Below are positions 33,722 to 42,447 of a stretch of 64,000 nucleotides of DNA, in pieces (within the stretch, counting starts at the first letter, position 1; every line of letters starts with the position of its first letter). This stretch comes from Frankia nepalensis (GTDB taxonomy: Bacteria > Actinomycetota > Actinomycetes > Frankiales > Frankiaceae), in NCBI RefSeq assembly GCF_016786325.1, contig NZ_JADWYU010000141.1:15599-79598 (forward strand). The letters are read 5' to 3'. Made by a program: the position numbers and the translations under genes. The notes under the pieces were generated by a model. It was not told the origin of the DNA. It did no database searches and saw only the letters and a list, made by a program, of their open reading frames with translations.

Positions 33722-36115
33722 TCAGCTGGCGGCCTCGCCGCCTGTTGTGGTCGCGGATCGGGTTCCCCGGCGGGTCTTGGGGAGGCCGAGGCGTTGTTCG
33801 GCGACGAGGTTGCGGGCGATCTCGGTGGTGCCGCCCTGGATGGTCACGACGCAGGAGTGGCGGGCGGCGCGCTCGATCTCGCCGTCGGCGGCCGGCGGGA
33901 CCATGCCCTCGCCGGCCGGGGCGCGCAGGATGCCGCCGAGGCCGGCGGCGTCCTGGAGCTCGCGGCTGGCGCGCTGGTAGGCGGTGGAGGCGAACAGTTT
34001 CGCGATGGTGCCCGCGACCGCCGCGGGCTGACCGGAGATATTCAGCCAGGCGGTCTGTTGGGTGAGCAGGAAGGCGGCCTCGGCGTCGGCCCGGGCTCGG
34101 GCGATCGCCGTCAGTACGGCCGGGTCGTCGGCGGGGCGTTCCCCGTCGGGCCAGTGCCCCGCGGGCCCGGGCACCCGTGCCCAGGCCGTGACGGCGGCGA
34201 GCAGCGGTTCGAGCATCGCGGTGCTGCCCATGACGCCGCGTTCCAGGCTTAGTCCGATCGCCATGACCCGCCAGCCCTCGTTCACCTCGCCGACGCGGCA
34301 GGAGTCCGGGACGATCACGTCGTCGTAGAAGACGATGTTGGTCCGCTCGTCGGCGATCGTGTGGATGGGCTGGATGGTGATCCCCGGGGTGTCCATCGGC
34401 ACCAGGAACATCGTCAGGCCGCGGTGCTTGGGCAGGTCGGGGTCCGTGCGGGTCAGCAGCAGGCAGTGCGCGGCGGTGTGGGCCAGGGTGGTCCACATCT
34501 TCTGGCCGTTGATCCGCCAGGCGGTGTGCGCGTCGTCGGTGGGAGTGGCCCGGGTGCGCGCGGCCGCGACGTCGGAGCCCGCGCCCGGCTCGGAGTAGCC
34601 GAGCACCGCGGTCGCCTCGCCGGCCAGCAGCCGCGGCAGCACCTCGGTCCGCAGCTTCGGGCCGCCGATCTGGTCGAGCACCCCGGCGACGATCATGGTC
34701 GTGCCGATGCCGTGGTAGGGGGCGTCGGCGAGCTCCAGCTCGCGAAACAGCGCGGCCAGCTCGTACGGGTCGCGGGCGGCGCGCCCGCCGGGCGCCGAGG
34801 CGGCGAGCCAGCCCTGTTCGGCCAGGGCCCGGTGCAGCGCGGGCACGTGCACGGTGCCCGTCCAGCGCGCCTCGTGGCGGACCTCGTCGGTCAGCCAGGA
34901 CCGGACGAACGTCCGCACCTCGGCGGCGAACGCGCCGACCGGCTGGCTGTAGGCGAAGTCCGTCCCGCTGGCGGCGTCCGCTTCGTCGGTGGCGTCCGCG
35001 CCGGGCTGGGGTGGCCCGCCGGCCGCCGGGGCCTGGCGACCGGTGGGGTCGGTGGGGTCAACAGCGCCGGCAGGGGGGACGGCCGGGCTGTCGACGAGGT
35101 CGCGGCCGAGCTCGCGGGCCAGGGCGCGGGGGGCGCCGGCGAGCGCGGGATAGGCGCGGGCGCGGCGGAAGAACAGCTGCGCGTCGTGCTCGACGGCGAC
35201 CCCGAGGCCGCCGTGGTACTGGACGGCGCGGTCCGCCGCCGCCCGGGCGGCGTCCGCGGCGAACAGGGCGGCCATCGCCGCGAGCTGGCCACCGTCGGCC
35301 CCGGTGACCGACCGCCGCCCGGTGTCCAGGCTCCAGGCCGCCTCCCGCGCCAGCAGCGTGGACGCGTCCACCAGTCCTGGCAGGTCCGCCAGGCCGTGCT
35401 GCACCCCCTGGAACGAGCCGATCGGCACGCCGAACTGGACGCGTTCCTTCACCCACCGGGTCGCGAGCGTCAGCGCGCCGTCGGCCAGCCCGGCGAGCCA
35501 GCCCGCGACCAGTGTCAGCCACTCCGCCCGCGCCCGCGCGAACGCGGCCACCGCCGCCGAGCCGCCCAGCGCCGCCGAACCGCCCAGTACCGCGGCGCCG
35601 CGCAGGTCGCGGTCGGCGACCGGCAGGTCGCCCTGGTTGGCCGTGGCGGAGGCGGGCGGAGCTGACCGGGCCGCGACCAGCTCGCCGTCGACGACCGCCA
35701 GCACCAGACCGGCCACGGCCCCCGCGGGCACGGCGACGCCGGTGGCGGCGCGCACCCGGGGCGCCAGCGTCGCGACGAGCTCGCCGGCGACGACGGCGGG
35801 CAGGTCGGGGTGCTCCGGCGCGACGGCGGCGAGCAGCCGCGCGGCCGCGACGTGCTCGGCGAACGGCACCGGCGCGAGCACCCGGCCGAGCTCGACCGCC
35901 GCGACGACCGGCGCGTGCAGCCCGGTACCGCCGCCCCCGTGTTCCTCGGCGACGGCGAGCCCCGGCAGCCCGGCCGCGCACAGCGCCGCCCACAGGGCCG
36001 GATCGTGCCCCAGCGGCTCCGCCGACCGCGCCGCCGAAAGCCCGGGGTTGCGAGCGAGCACCGCCAGCGCCAGCTCCCGCGTCGCCCGTGACACCTCGTC
36101 CAACGACAGGTCCAT
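33722..36115 (-). CDS. Fused two-domain acyl-CoA dehydrogenase (small+large subunits)
   Basis: A 797-residue protein with two acyl-CoA dehydrogenase regions in series. Residues about 1-350 match the small-subunit type (RVQFGVPIGSFQGVQHGLADL, then AVQYHGGLGVAVEHDAQLFFRRA). An Asp/Pro/Ala linker (about 355-400) leads to the large-subunit type (SEPGAGSDVAAARTRA, INGQKMWTTLAHTA, KHRGLTMFLVPMDTPGI, and the end IQGGTTEIARNLVAEQRLGLP). In Mycobacterium and relatives such pairs form alpha2beta2 flavoenzymes for unusual acyl-CoA chains such as sterol side chains. ATG 36115 has GGGGAGA upstream; the longer frame to 36274 crosses the promoter. The substrate is unknown. Confidence 0.88.
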   Translation of the reverse strand: MDLSLDEVSRATRELALAVLARNPGLSAARSAEPLGHDPALWAALCAAGLPGLAVAEEHGGGGTGLHAPVVAAVELGRVLAPVPFAEHVAAARLLAAVAPEHPDLPAVVAGELVATLAPRVRAATGVAVPAGAVAGLVLAVVDGELVAARSAPPASATANQGDLPVADRDLRGAAVLGGSAALGGSAAVAAFARARAEWLTLVAGWLAGLADGALTLATRWVKERVQFGVPIGSFQGVQHGLADLPGLVDASTLLAREAAWSLDTGRRSVTGADGGQLAAMAALFAADAARAAADRAVQYHGGLGVAVEHDAQLFFRRARAYPALAGAPRALARELGRDLVDSPAVPPAGAVDPTDPTGRQAPAAGGPPQPGADATDEADAASGTDFAYSQPVGAFAAEVRTFVRSWLTDEVRHEARWTGTVHVPALHRALAEQGWLAASAPGGRAARDPYELAALFRELELADAPYHGIGTTMIVAGVLDQIGGPKLRTEVLPRLLAGEATAVLGYSEPGAGSDVAAARTRATPTDDAHTAWRINGQKMWTTLAHTAAHCLLLTRTDPDLPKHRGLTMFLVPMDTPGITIQPIHTIADERTNIVFYDDVIVPDSCRVGEVNEGWRVMAIGLSLERGVMGSTAMLEPLLAAVTAWARVPGPAGHWPDGERPADDPAVLTAIARARADAEAAFLLTQQTAWLNISGQPAAVAGTIAKLFASTAYQRASRELQDAAGLGGILRAPAGEGMVPPAADGEIERAARHSCVVTIQGGTTEIARNLVAEQRLGLPKTRRGTRSATTTGGEAAS

Positions 36116-36343
36116 CCACGTCTCCCCGGGGCTCGACCGCTGTTCGGCTGGGACGGCGGAGGCCGTCTGGCCCACCGCCGTCCTTCGATATATATATATT
36201 ATTCGGCGTCGGTATCCCGTCTTCCGTGACCCGTCCGAGCAGCCAACGCACCGGTGCCAGCCCGGGGGACCCACCCAGACCGCGTGCCCGGCCGCCGGCC
36301 GTGGCCACCCACCACCCTTGCCGCCACTTCGACCTGGCCCTGG

Positions 36344-36359
36344 ATAAATCTAGAGCTTT
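36344..36359 (+). promoter_or_regulatory. AT-rich element A before Rieske gene
   Basis: ATAAATCTAGAGCTTT, a member of the AWANATMTAGAKNTWT family seen seven times. It ends 15 bases before the start codon. A second AT-rich run, CGATATATATATATTATTCG (36186-36205), lies nearer the divergent dehydrogenase gene. Confidence 0.65.
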
Positions 36360-36374
36360 AGCGAGGGACGTCAC

Positions 36375-37370
36375 ATGAAGGTTCCGTTCACCTGGAAGCC
36401 CACCGGCTGGTTCATGATCGGCTGGTCGCTCGACTTCCCCACCGGCCAGGTGCGCTCGCTGCGGTACTTCGGCGAGGACCTCGTCGCCTACCGCGACGAC
36501 AACGGCGAACTCCACGTCCTGGCGGCCCACTGCCGCCACCTCGGCGCGCACCTCGGCCACGGCGGCAAGGTCAACGGCGACTGCATCGAGTGCCCGTTCC
36601 ACGGCTGGGGCTGGGGCCCCGACGGCCGCAACCGCTACATCCCGTACCAGGACCAGCCCAACCGCGGCGCCCAGCTACGCGTCTGGCCCGTGCGCGAGCA
36701 GCACGGCTGCGTGTTCGTCTGGCACCAGCCCCACGGCGAGGAGCCCCGCTGGGAGATGCCCGACATCTTCACGGTGTTCCCGCAGTTCGAGACCGACCCG
36801 GCCGCCTACTACCCGCCCTCGCCGGCCATGTCCCGCAAGCAGGAACGCGAGCCGGTGCACCCGCAGATCCCGGGCGAGAACGCCGCCGACAGCATGCACT
36901 TCCAGTACGTCCACCACGCCAGCGTCACCCCGGTCCTGCTCAACTGGGAGCACGACGACCACGGATGGCTGTTCGAGACCGGCTGGCCCAACAGGCGCAG
37001 CACCGAACCGGACGCGATGGCGCTGCGGATCTACAGCTACCTGTTCGGCCTCGGCGGCGCGATCAGTGCCTTCGACGGCGTCGACAACTACCGTCTCATC
37101 TTCGCGACCACGCCGGTCGAGGACGGCTGCTCGGACATGTTCTACTCGATCTGGTGGCCCCGCCTGCCCGGCGACACCTCCGACACCCCGCCGCCGGACG
37201 TCCTGGAACGCATCGAGAAGGAGTTCCTCTCCACGCTCGAGGACGACCTCGAGATCTGGCGGTACCAGGCCTACATCGACCAGCCCAAACTGGCCACCCA
37301 GGACGCCAAGCCCTACATGGCCTACCGTCGCTGGGCCACCCAGTTCTACGAGATCCCACCTGGCCAGTAG
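36375..37370 (+). CDS. Rieske non-haem iron oxygenase, terminal component
   Basis: A 331-residue oxygenase of the KshA-like group. The Rieske [2Fe-2S] site is C53-R-H55 and C73-x2-H76 (CRHLGAHLGHGG and CPFHGWGWGP). The mononuclear iron site is in NAADSMHFQYVHH (D172, H175, H180), the spacing known for ring-hydroxylating oxygenases that form alpha3 trimers. Reductase genes are absent from the window, so electron supply must come from elsewhere. GAGGGA precedes ATG 36375. Probably hydroxylates a polycyclic or cyclic substrate before beta-oxidation, but the substrate is not shown by sequence. Confidence 0.9.
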   Translation: MKVPFTWKPTGWFMIGWSLDFPTGQVRSLRYFGEDLVAYRDDNGELHVLAAHCRHLGAHLGHGGKVNGDCIECPFHGWGWGPDGRNRYIPYQDQPNRGAQLRVWPVREQHGCVFVWHQPHGEEPRWEMPDIFTVFPQFETDPAAYYPPSPAMSRKQEREPVHPQIPGENAADSMHFQYVHHASVTPVLLNWEHDDHGWLFETGWPNRRSTEPDAMALRIYSYLFGLGGAISAFDGVDNYRLIFATTPVEDGCSDMFYSIWWPRLPGDTSDTPPPDVLERIEKEFLSTLEDDLEIWRYQAYIDQPKLATQDAKPYMAYRRWATQFYEIPPGQ

Positions 37371-37400
37371 CCACCACAGGCACCAGCCGCCGGTGGGCTG

Positions 37401-37434
37401 ACGCCGTCGAGGGCGCGGCCGCCCTCGACGGCGT
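37401..37434. terminator. Perfect 15-bp bidirectional hairpin
   Basis: ACGCCGTCGAGGGCG (37401-37415) and CGCCCTCGACGGCGT (37420-37434) with the loop CGGC. It lies between the ends of the converging Rieske (37370) and SDR (37450) genes. Confidence 0.85.
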
Positions 37435-37449
37435 CGAGCCTGCCGTTGA

Positions 37450-38322
37450 TCAGCGAGCGCCGCCTGGGCCTCGGTCCTCCAGGGAGGCCTGCGTCGCGGG
37501 CGCGGGGGCGGGGGCGGGGATCGCCGGGATGGAGATCGGGACGGCGACGGGCGCGGCCGCGGTACCGGCTGACGTCGCGGGAATGCGCGGCACGAGCGTC
37601 AAGGACGGGATCGAGCTGCTCGCCCCGCAGTGAAGGGTGGCCGCCGTGATATCGACCAGGTGGTCGACGTCGATGAAGTGACCGGTCAGGTAGCCAAGCC
37701 GCTGCCACTCGGTGACCGCCTGGCCGATGTGCTCGGGGTCGTTGCCGGCGAGCGAGCCGGTGGCCGAGTCACCCTCGCCGCCGAGGCAGTCGCCCATCGC
37801 GAGGCGCGTGAAGCCGACGTGGGGGTGCTCGACGCGCCAGGCCTCGATGAGCTTGTCGAGCGCCGCCTTGCTCGCGGCGTACCCGCCGACGAACGGCCAC
37901 GGCGGGCCCTGCGACGCGCTGATCGACGACAGGTAGACGGCGGAGCCGCCCGCGCGGGCCAGGTGAGGCAGGGCGGCCGCGGTGACCAGCGCGGCGCCGG
38001 TGACGTTGGTCGCGAACAACTGGGCCCACTTGGCCGCGCTGATCTGCTCGAGCGGCATGATCGTGATGAGGCCGGTGGAGTACACGAGGCCGTCGATGCC
38101 GCCGAGCGCGGCGGCGGCCTCGGCCACCGCGTCGTGGCAGGACGTCTCGTCGGTGACGTCGCAGGTGACCGCGACGGCCCCGCCACCGGCCTCCCGAGCC
38201 GCCGCGTCGAGACGCTCACGGCGGCGGGCGAGCATCGCCACCTGCTTTCCCTGCCTGGCGAGGCCGAGCGCGATGCTGCGCCCCAGGCCGCTCGAAGCCC
38301 CGACCACGACGACGCGCTTCAC
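37450..38322 (-). CDS. Short-chain dehydrogenase/reductase (paralogue 1)
   Basis: A 290-residue NAD(P)-dependent SDR. The Rossmann motif is VVVVGASSGLGRSIALGLA at residues 3-21 and the active site contains SSISASQGPPWPFVGGYAASK, with the YxxxK catalytic pair in GGYAASKAALDKL. CDVTDETSCHDAV fits an NADP- or NAD-dependent arm. It is about 65-70% identical by eye over the whole length to 46126-46884, apart from an extra 45-residue Ala/Pro/Ile tail (PVAVPISIPAIPAPAP). The GTG start overlaps the stop of the small upstream frame (38319-38519). Substrate unknown. Confidence 0.88.
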   Translation of the reverse strand: MKRVVVVGASSGLGRSIALGLARQGKQVAMLARRRERLDAAAREAGGGAVAVTCDVTDETSCHDAVAEAAAALGGIDGLVYSTGLITIMPLEQISAAKWAQLFATNVTGAALVTAAALPHLARAGGSAVYLSSISASQGPPWPFVGGYAASKAALDKLIEAWRVEHPHVGFTRLAMGDCLGGEGDSATGSLAGNDPEHIGQAVTEWQRLGYLTGHFIDVDHLVDITAATLHCGASSSIPSLTLVPRIPATSAGTAAAPVAVPISIPAIPAPAPAPATQASLEDRGPGGAR

Positions 38323-38519
38323 GCGGCGGCCCCAGCGCGCACGCCGCCGGCCCCGAACCCGCTGCCGGCCTCGAACCCGCCGCCGGCGTCGCATCCGCTG
38401 CCGGCCTCGAACCCGCTGCCGTTACCGGACGATCGCCCGCCGCCGGCGCGGGGCGTCGGCGACGGCCCGCCGCCGTCCGTCCGCGCCAGATCCCTGTCGG
38501 TCAGCCTCGGCCAGGTCAT
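38319..38519 (-). CDS. Small repeat protein, possibly coupled to SDR (uncertain)
   Basis: A possible 66-residue protein. The second half is made of six-residue Gly/Ala/Ser repeats (GSGFEA, GSGCDA, GGGFEA, GSGFGA) from the 18-bp DNA repeat at 38356-38421. Its TGA overlaps the GTG of the SDR gene as GTGA, the same coupling seen at other operons here. No family is recognisable, and high GC alone can keep such a frame open, so this is a weak call. Confidence 0.3.
   Translation of the reverse strand: MTWPRLTDRDLARTDGGGPSPTPRAGGGRSSGNGSGFEAGSGCDAGGGFEAGSGFGAGGVRAGAAA
38356..38421. repeat. 18-bp tandem repeat, three and two-thirds units
   Basis: Units AACCCGCTGCCGGCCTCG start at 38356, 38374, 38392 and 38410, the last incomplete; units 2 and 3 carry two or three base changes. 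The unit is a multiple of three. Confidence 0.85.
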
Positions 38520-38686
38520 CGTGAACCACCGTCCTTCGCGTCTAAGAAGGCCGTCGACCGCGCCTGTCGAGGCCGATCTCCGTGCCCGCGGGGAAAGCGC
38601 ATCGCCACACCTCCGACTCGGGGGAGCCCGTCGGCCCGCCGGCCCGACACGGCTCCGCGCTCCTGCCCTGGCGCCTCGCCAAAGGC

Positions 38687-38706
38687 ATCTATACATATAG
38701 ATCTTC
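38687..38706 (-). promoter_or_regulatory. AT-rich element A, perfect palindrome
   Basis: ATCTATACATATAGAT (38687-38702) is a perfect 7-2-7 palindrome. The shared 16-mer reads ATACATATAGATCTTC on the plus strand (38691-38706). It lies 168 bases upstream of the small frame that precedes the SDR gene, in the 350 bases between it and the VOC gene. Confidence 0.75.
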
Positions 38707-38870
38707 TGATGGCCAGGTACCAGGCTGCCGTCCCGCGGCCAGGCTCCTTTGCCGAGCGCCCCGGCGGCGGCACAGGCATCGGCGAGCCCGGCGAGACGTC
38801 GGCGCTCGTCACCTGGCGACGACGCTGCCCGATACCTGCCGCTGCCCGATACCTGGACGACGCCGTCCGG

Positions 38871-39287
38871 TCAGTCGGGCAGGTTGGTCGCCAGCAGCGT
38901 CACCGCCATGCCGCACACCGGCTCGAGGTCGGCCTCGTCGACCACCACGTCGCCCACCTCCCGGTGCTGTTGGTAGCGGACCCGGGCGCCGTGCCGGGCG
39001 GCGACCGAGATGGGGCCCTCGACGTCGGCGGCGCGGACCACCACCGAGTAGACGCCCTCGGCCCGCTCGTCGAGGAACGCCCGGAAGCGAGCCGTCTCCG
39101 TGCCCGCGGGCTCGGCGGGCGAGACGATCTCGACGCCGGCGGACCAGTCGAGGAGCACCCGGATGCCTTCCTCGGCCAGCGGCACCTCGTGGAACGTCAG
39201 CCCGAGATCGCGCCAGAAGTCGGCGGCCCGCTCCTGGTTCTCGGGCTGGACGCAGTAGACGACATGGTGGAGTCTTGCGCTCGTCAC
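38871..39287 (-). CDS. VOC family protein
   Basis: A 138-residue vicinal-oxygen-chelate protein: RLHHVVYCVQPENQERAADFWRDLGLTF opens the fold (in the usual H-V-x-Y pattern), followed by VEIVSPAEPAGTET, YSVVVRAADVEG and a last strand VCGMAVTLL. It resembles VOC proteins in catabolic clusters rather than resistance proteins. Start GTG 39287. An AT-rich element A site (39293-39308) lies six bases before the start codon. The mirror-image site at 39414 serves the divergent gene. Confidence 0.8.
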   Translation of the reverse strand: MTSARLHHVVYCVQPENQERAADFWRDLGLTFHEVPLAEEGIRVLLDWSAGVEIVSPAEPAGTETARFRAFLDERAEGVYSVVVRAADVEGPISVAARHGARVRYQQHREVGDVVVDEADLEPVCGMAVTLLATNLPD

Positions 39288-39292
39288 GTCCG

Positions 39293-39310
39293 AAACATAT
39301 AGAGCTATGT
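39293..39310 (-). promoter_or_regulatory. AT-rich element A before VOC gene
   Basis: AAACATATAGAGCTAT at 39293-39308 on the plus strand, with outer arms ACATA and TATGT (39295-39310). Six bases upstream of the VOC start codon. Confidence 0.65.
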
Positions 39311-39413
39311 GGGATCTGTATAGCGGGCGGGGCGCCGGTCGCCGGACCTCCGCCCCGCCCCACCGCGCCGCGCGGGCGCGGGGCCGGTGCCCAGGCCACG
39401 GCCCCAGCGCCCG

Positions 39414-39429
39414 AAACGTCTAGAGACTA
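39414..39429 (+). promoter_or_regulatory. AT-rich element A before DapB-like gene
   Basis: AAACGTCTAGAGACTA, containing the short palindrome GTCT-AG-AGAC. It ends 12 bases before ATG 39441, next to the ribosome site. Confidence 0.6.
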
Positions 39430-39440
39430 GGAGCTCGACC

Positions 39441-40523
39441 ATGGCGACCTCACCACCGCTGCGGGTCATCCAGTGGGCGATGGGCAGCATCGGGCAGATC
39501 GCGGTCCGGCACCTGGTCGACAACCCCGCGTTCGAGGTGGTCGGCTGTTACGTCACGTCGGACGAGAAGGACGGCAGGGACGTCGGCGAGCTCGCCGGGA
39601 TCGACCCGATCGGCGTGCTCGCGACGCGCGACGCCGAGGCGCTGCTGGCGCTGGACGCCGACTGCGTCAACTACGCGCCGCTGTACGTGGACGTCGACGA
39701 GATCGTCCGGATCCTGCGCGGCGGCAAGAACCTGGTGACGCCGTCCGGCTTCACGTTCCCCGAGGCGCTGAACGCCGACCTGCGGGAGCGGCTCGAGGCG
39801 GCGTGCCAGGAGGGTGGGGTGTCGCTGTTCGGTTCCGGGATTCATCCGGGGTTCGCCGGCGACCTGCTGCCGCTGACGTTCGCCCGGCTGACGTCGCGCA
39901 TCGACGAGCTCGTCGTGCAGGAGGTCGGCGACTTCCGCAACCATCCCTCGGCGGCGATGATGTTCGACGGCCTCGGCTTCGGCCGCGGTCCCGCGGACCT
40001 GAAGGCCAACCCGCCGCGGATGTTCGCCACCATGGACCGGACCTTCAAGGAGTCGATCTACCTGCTCGCCGCGGGCCTGGGTATCGAGGTCGAGGACTAC
40101 GACTTCGTGTGGGACACGGCGGTCGCGGTCCGGGACGTCACCGTGCGGGCCGGCTCGATCAAGAAGGGGCATGTCGCCGGGATGCGCCTCGAATGGCGTG
40201 TCTGGAACGGCGGCAAGCCAGTGGTGATCTTCCGGTCCTACTGGCGGATGGACGACACCACCGACCCCGACTGGGGGTACGAGAACGCCAAGTACGCCCT
40301 GTACTTCACCGGGCTGCCCTCGTTCCGGGTGAACTACGAGCCGACCGAGCCCGGGCCGGACGGCGACATCGGTTACTGGGGCCGGATCTGGACGGCGATG
40401 GCGGTGGTCAACGCGATCCCCGCCGTCGTCGCCGCGCCGCCCGGCCTTCGGACCCACCTGGACCTGCCGGTGATTCAGCCGCCGCACCTGCACCGCTCCG
40501 CGGAGGCATTCGGACCGCGGTGA
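39441..40523 (+). CDS. DapB-like NAD(P)H-dependent reductase
   Basis: A 360-residue protein with a dihydrodipicolinate-reductase-like N-terminal domain: VIQWAMGSIGQIAVRHLVDNPAFEVVGCYV with GSIG as the dinucleotide loop, then DADCVNYAPLYVDVDEIVRIL and LVTPSGFTFPEAL. Relatives in actinobacterial catabolic clusters include amine dehydrogenase-like proteins of unknown substrate. ATG 39441 has GGAG ten bases upstream. Element A lies directly before this ribosome site. The divergent VOC gene shares the control region. Confidence 0.83.
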   Translation: MATSPPLRVIQWAMGSIGQIAVRHLVDNPAFEVVGCYVTSDEKDGRDVGELAGIDPIGVLATRDAEALLALDADCVNYAPLYVDVDEIVRILRGGKNLVTPSGFTFPEALNADLRERLEAACQEGGVSLFGSGIHPGFAGDLLPLTFARLTSRIDELVVQEVGDFRNHPSAAMMFDGLGFGRGPADLKANPPRMFATMDRTFKESIYLLAAGLGIEVEDYDFVWDTAVAVRDVTVRAGSIKKGHVAGMRLEWRVWNGGKPVVIFRSYWRMDDTTDPDWGYENAKYALYFTGLPSFRVNYEPTEPGPDGDIGYWGRIWTAMAVVNAIPAVVAAPPGLRTHLDLPVIQPPHLHRSAEAFGPR

Positions 40524-40580
40524 CTCTGGCGGGTACTCCATATGCCGAGGTGGACAGGTCAGCATGTCGAGCCGGACAGG

Positions 40581-41603
40581 TCAGGCGCCGTCCTCCGTCA
40601 GGAAGAGCCGGCCGAACTCCTCGAGCCAGGCGATGGACTCGTCGGGCGAGCTGACGTCGCCACCGACACGCAGCTGCGTCACGCCGGCCGCCGCGTACCT
40701 GCGCAGTTCGGCGCGCACCTCGCCGGGGTCGCCGCGCAGAACGTCGCGGGCCTCCGAACGCAGCCGGGCGGTGGACGCCCAGGCCACCAGCCGCAGCGCC
40801 TCGAGATCTCGGCCGTGACGTTCGCACGCCCGGGCTATGTCCTCACGAAGGCGGGTGAAGCGTTCCGGGGAGATCCGGGCGGTGACCCATCCGTCGCCCA
40901 GGCGGGCGACACGGTCGAGGGCGGCGGGGCTGTAACCGCCGATCAGCACCGGGATCGTGCCGCGCGGCGGGAGCGGCCGGGGGTCCATGGCGGGAATGGC
41001 CCAGAAATCGCCGTCGAAATCGACGCTCCGGCCGTCGGCCGACCAGATTCTCCGAAGAATGCGGACGTGTTCCTCCGCCTGGGCGCCGCGCCGCCGCCAG
41101 TCGGCGCCCATGGTCTCGCCCTCCTCGCGGAGCCAGCCGACCCCGACACCGTAGACGAGCCGTCCGCCCGCGAACAGGTCGATCGTGGCGAGCTGTCGGG
41201 CATTCAGTACCGGGTGCCGGTTGGTCACCACGGAGACCGCGGTGCCGAGCTCAATGGTCGACGTCACCGCCGCGGCGACCGCGAGGACGGTGTTCTGCTC
41301 CAGGTTCGCGCCCATGGTGTCGCGCATCGCGTCACCCGACACCACCTGCGGCGTTGCCGCGAGCGGGTATCTGGACTCCACCCGGTCGGGCACGACCAGG
41401 TGATCGACGGTCCACACCGCGGTGAACCCGGCGGCCTCCGCCGCCTGACAGTAGTCCCGGACGAAACCCGGCGCCGCGAAATCACCCGTGTGTGGTACCT
41501 GAACCGCGACGTCCAAACCGACCTCCGGATGCTTCGCGGTGCGCTGATTTATATGGCGTGTGATGATCCGACGCCATTCTACCGAGTGGGTGCCCTGGTT
41601 CAT
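40581..41603 (-). CDS. LLM class F420-dependent oxidoreductase
   Basis: A 340-residue luciferase-like (TIM barrel) oxidoreductase. Features are LDVAVQVPHTGDF at the first strand, AAEAAGFTAVWTVDHLVVP, IELGTAVSVVTNRHPVLNARQLATIDLFAGGRLVYGVGVGW (the core F420/FMN phosphate region in shorter pieces) and VLIGGYSPAALDRVARLGDGWV. Mycobacterial and Frankia members use F420. ATG 41603 is used; a TTG at 41609 gives two extra residues. Convergent with the DapB-like gene and divergent from the SnoaL gene. Confidence 0.87.
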   Translation of the reverse strand: MNQGTHSVEWRRIITRHINQRTAKHPEVGLDVAVQVPHTGDFAAPGFVRDYCQAAEAAGFTAVWTVDHLVVPDRVESRYPLAATPQVVSGDAMRDTMGANLEQNTVLAVAAAVTSTIELGTAVSVVTNRHPVLNARQLATIDLFAGGRLVYGVGVGWLREEGETMGADWRRRGAQAEEHVRILRRIWSADGRSVDFDGDFWAIPAMDPRPLPPRGTIPVLIGGYSPAALDRVARLGDGWVTARISPERFTRLREDIARACERHGRDLEALRLVAWASTARLRSEARDVLRGDPGEVRAELRRYAAAGVTQLRVGGDVSSPDESIAWLEEFGRLFLTEDGA

Positions 41604-41640
41604 GACCAAGCCGATGGAACGCGGATCTGGAGGCCAGTGA

Positions 41641-42243
41641 ATGCGGTATGACGAGAGCTGGCTGCCTGAGTCGCTCGATCAGCGGATCGACCGACTCGAA
41701 TCCCTCGACCAGATCCGCCAGTTGGCGTTCCGCTACGCGTCCGGGGTCGACTCGCGCAACCTCGACGACCTCGTCGAGCTCTTCGTGGACGACGTACGGG
41801 TCGGCCGGGACCGGCGCGGCCGCGCCGCGCTGCGCGACTGGTTCGCCCAGACGTTCTCCCGGTTCGGCGACAGCATCCACCTCGTCGGCAACCACGTCAT
41901 CGACCTGGACGGACCGGACACGGCGCGCGGGGTCGTCTACTGCCGTGACGAGCTCGAGAAGGGCGAACGATGGCAGGTCGGCATGCTCCAGTACTGGGAC
42001 GTGTATGTCCGTCGGAGCGGCCGCTGGTACTTCAGGGAACGCCGGGTGCAGCGGTGGTACGCCGTCGACGCGGCGGAGACACCCTGGCACGGGGCGGGGG
42101 TGCCGGGCGACGACCGCGGCCTGGCCATCGGCCAGCTCCCGGACGTCTGGCCGAGCTGGTCGCGGTTCTGGCGGGAGCGAAACGAGGCCCCTCGCCCTGG
42201 GCGACCGCGGCCGGGTGACGCGTCCCAGCGGCCTCCCACCTGA
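41641..42243 (+). CDS. SnoaL-like (NTF2-fold) protein
   Basis: A 200-residue protein with a SnoaL/NTF2-like domain: LDQIRQLAFRYASGVDSRNLDDLVELFVDDVRVG (given here in part) is the usual helix-strand start, followed by LRDWFAQTFSRFGDSIHLVGNHVI and WQVGMLQYWDVYVRRSGRWYFRERRV. The C-terminal 50 residues (WPSWSRFWRERNEAP) are extra. Such proteins act as isomerases, hydratases or cyclases in catabolic routes. No catalytic residue is evident. Confidence 0.8.
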   Translation: MRYDESWLPESLDQRIDRLESLDQIRQLAFRYASGVDSRNLDDLVELFVDDVRVGRDRRGRAALRDWFAQTFSRFGDSIHLVGNHVIDLDGPDTARGVVYCRDELEKGERWQVGMLQYWDVYVRRSGRWYFRERRVQRWYAVDAAETPWHGAGVPGDDRGLAIGQLPDVWPSWSRFWRERNEAPRPGRPRPGDASQRPPT

Positions 42244-42313
42244 CGCGCCGCGGCGCTTGGGGCGTCGCCGGCGTGCGCGGCCCGATCGAGGTGATCACGA
42301 GTGGATCGTAGCT

Positions 42314-42360
42314 AAAAATCTAGATGTATCAACTCGCGGCGCCGATAGATCTAGAGGTAT
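42314..42360 (+). promoter_or_regulatory. Two AT-rich element A sites before crotonase
   Basis: AAAAATCTAGATGTAT (42314-42329) and ATAGATCTAGAGGTAT (42345-42360) lie 31 bases apart, three helical turns, and 87 bases before the start codon. Each has six of eight arm positions paired. Confidence 0.7.
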
Positions 42361-42447
42361 AAGAAGGGAGCGGGTCGGCGACGCCGCACCCGCCGCGAGC
42401 CCGCGAGGCCGGGCACGCGGCGTCGGGAACGCTGAAGGAGCGAGCTG

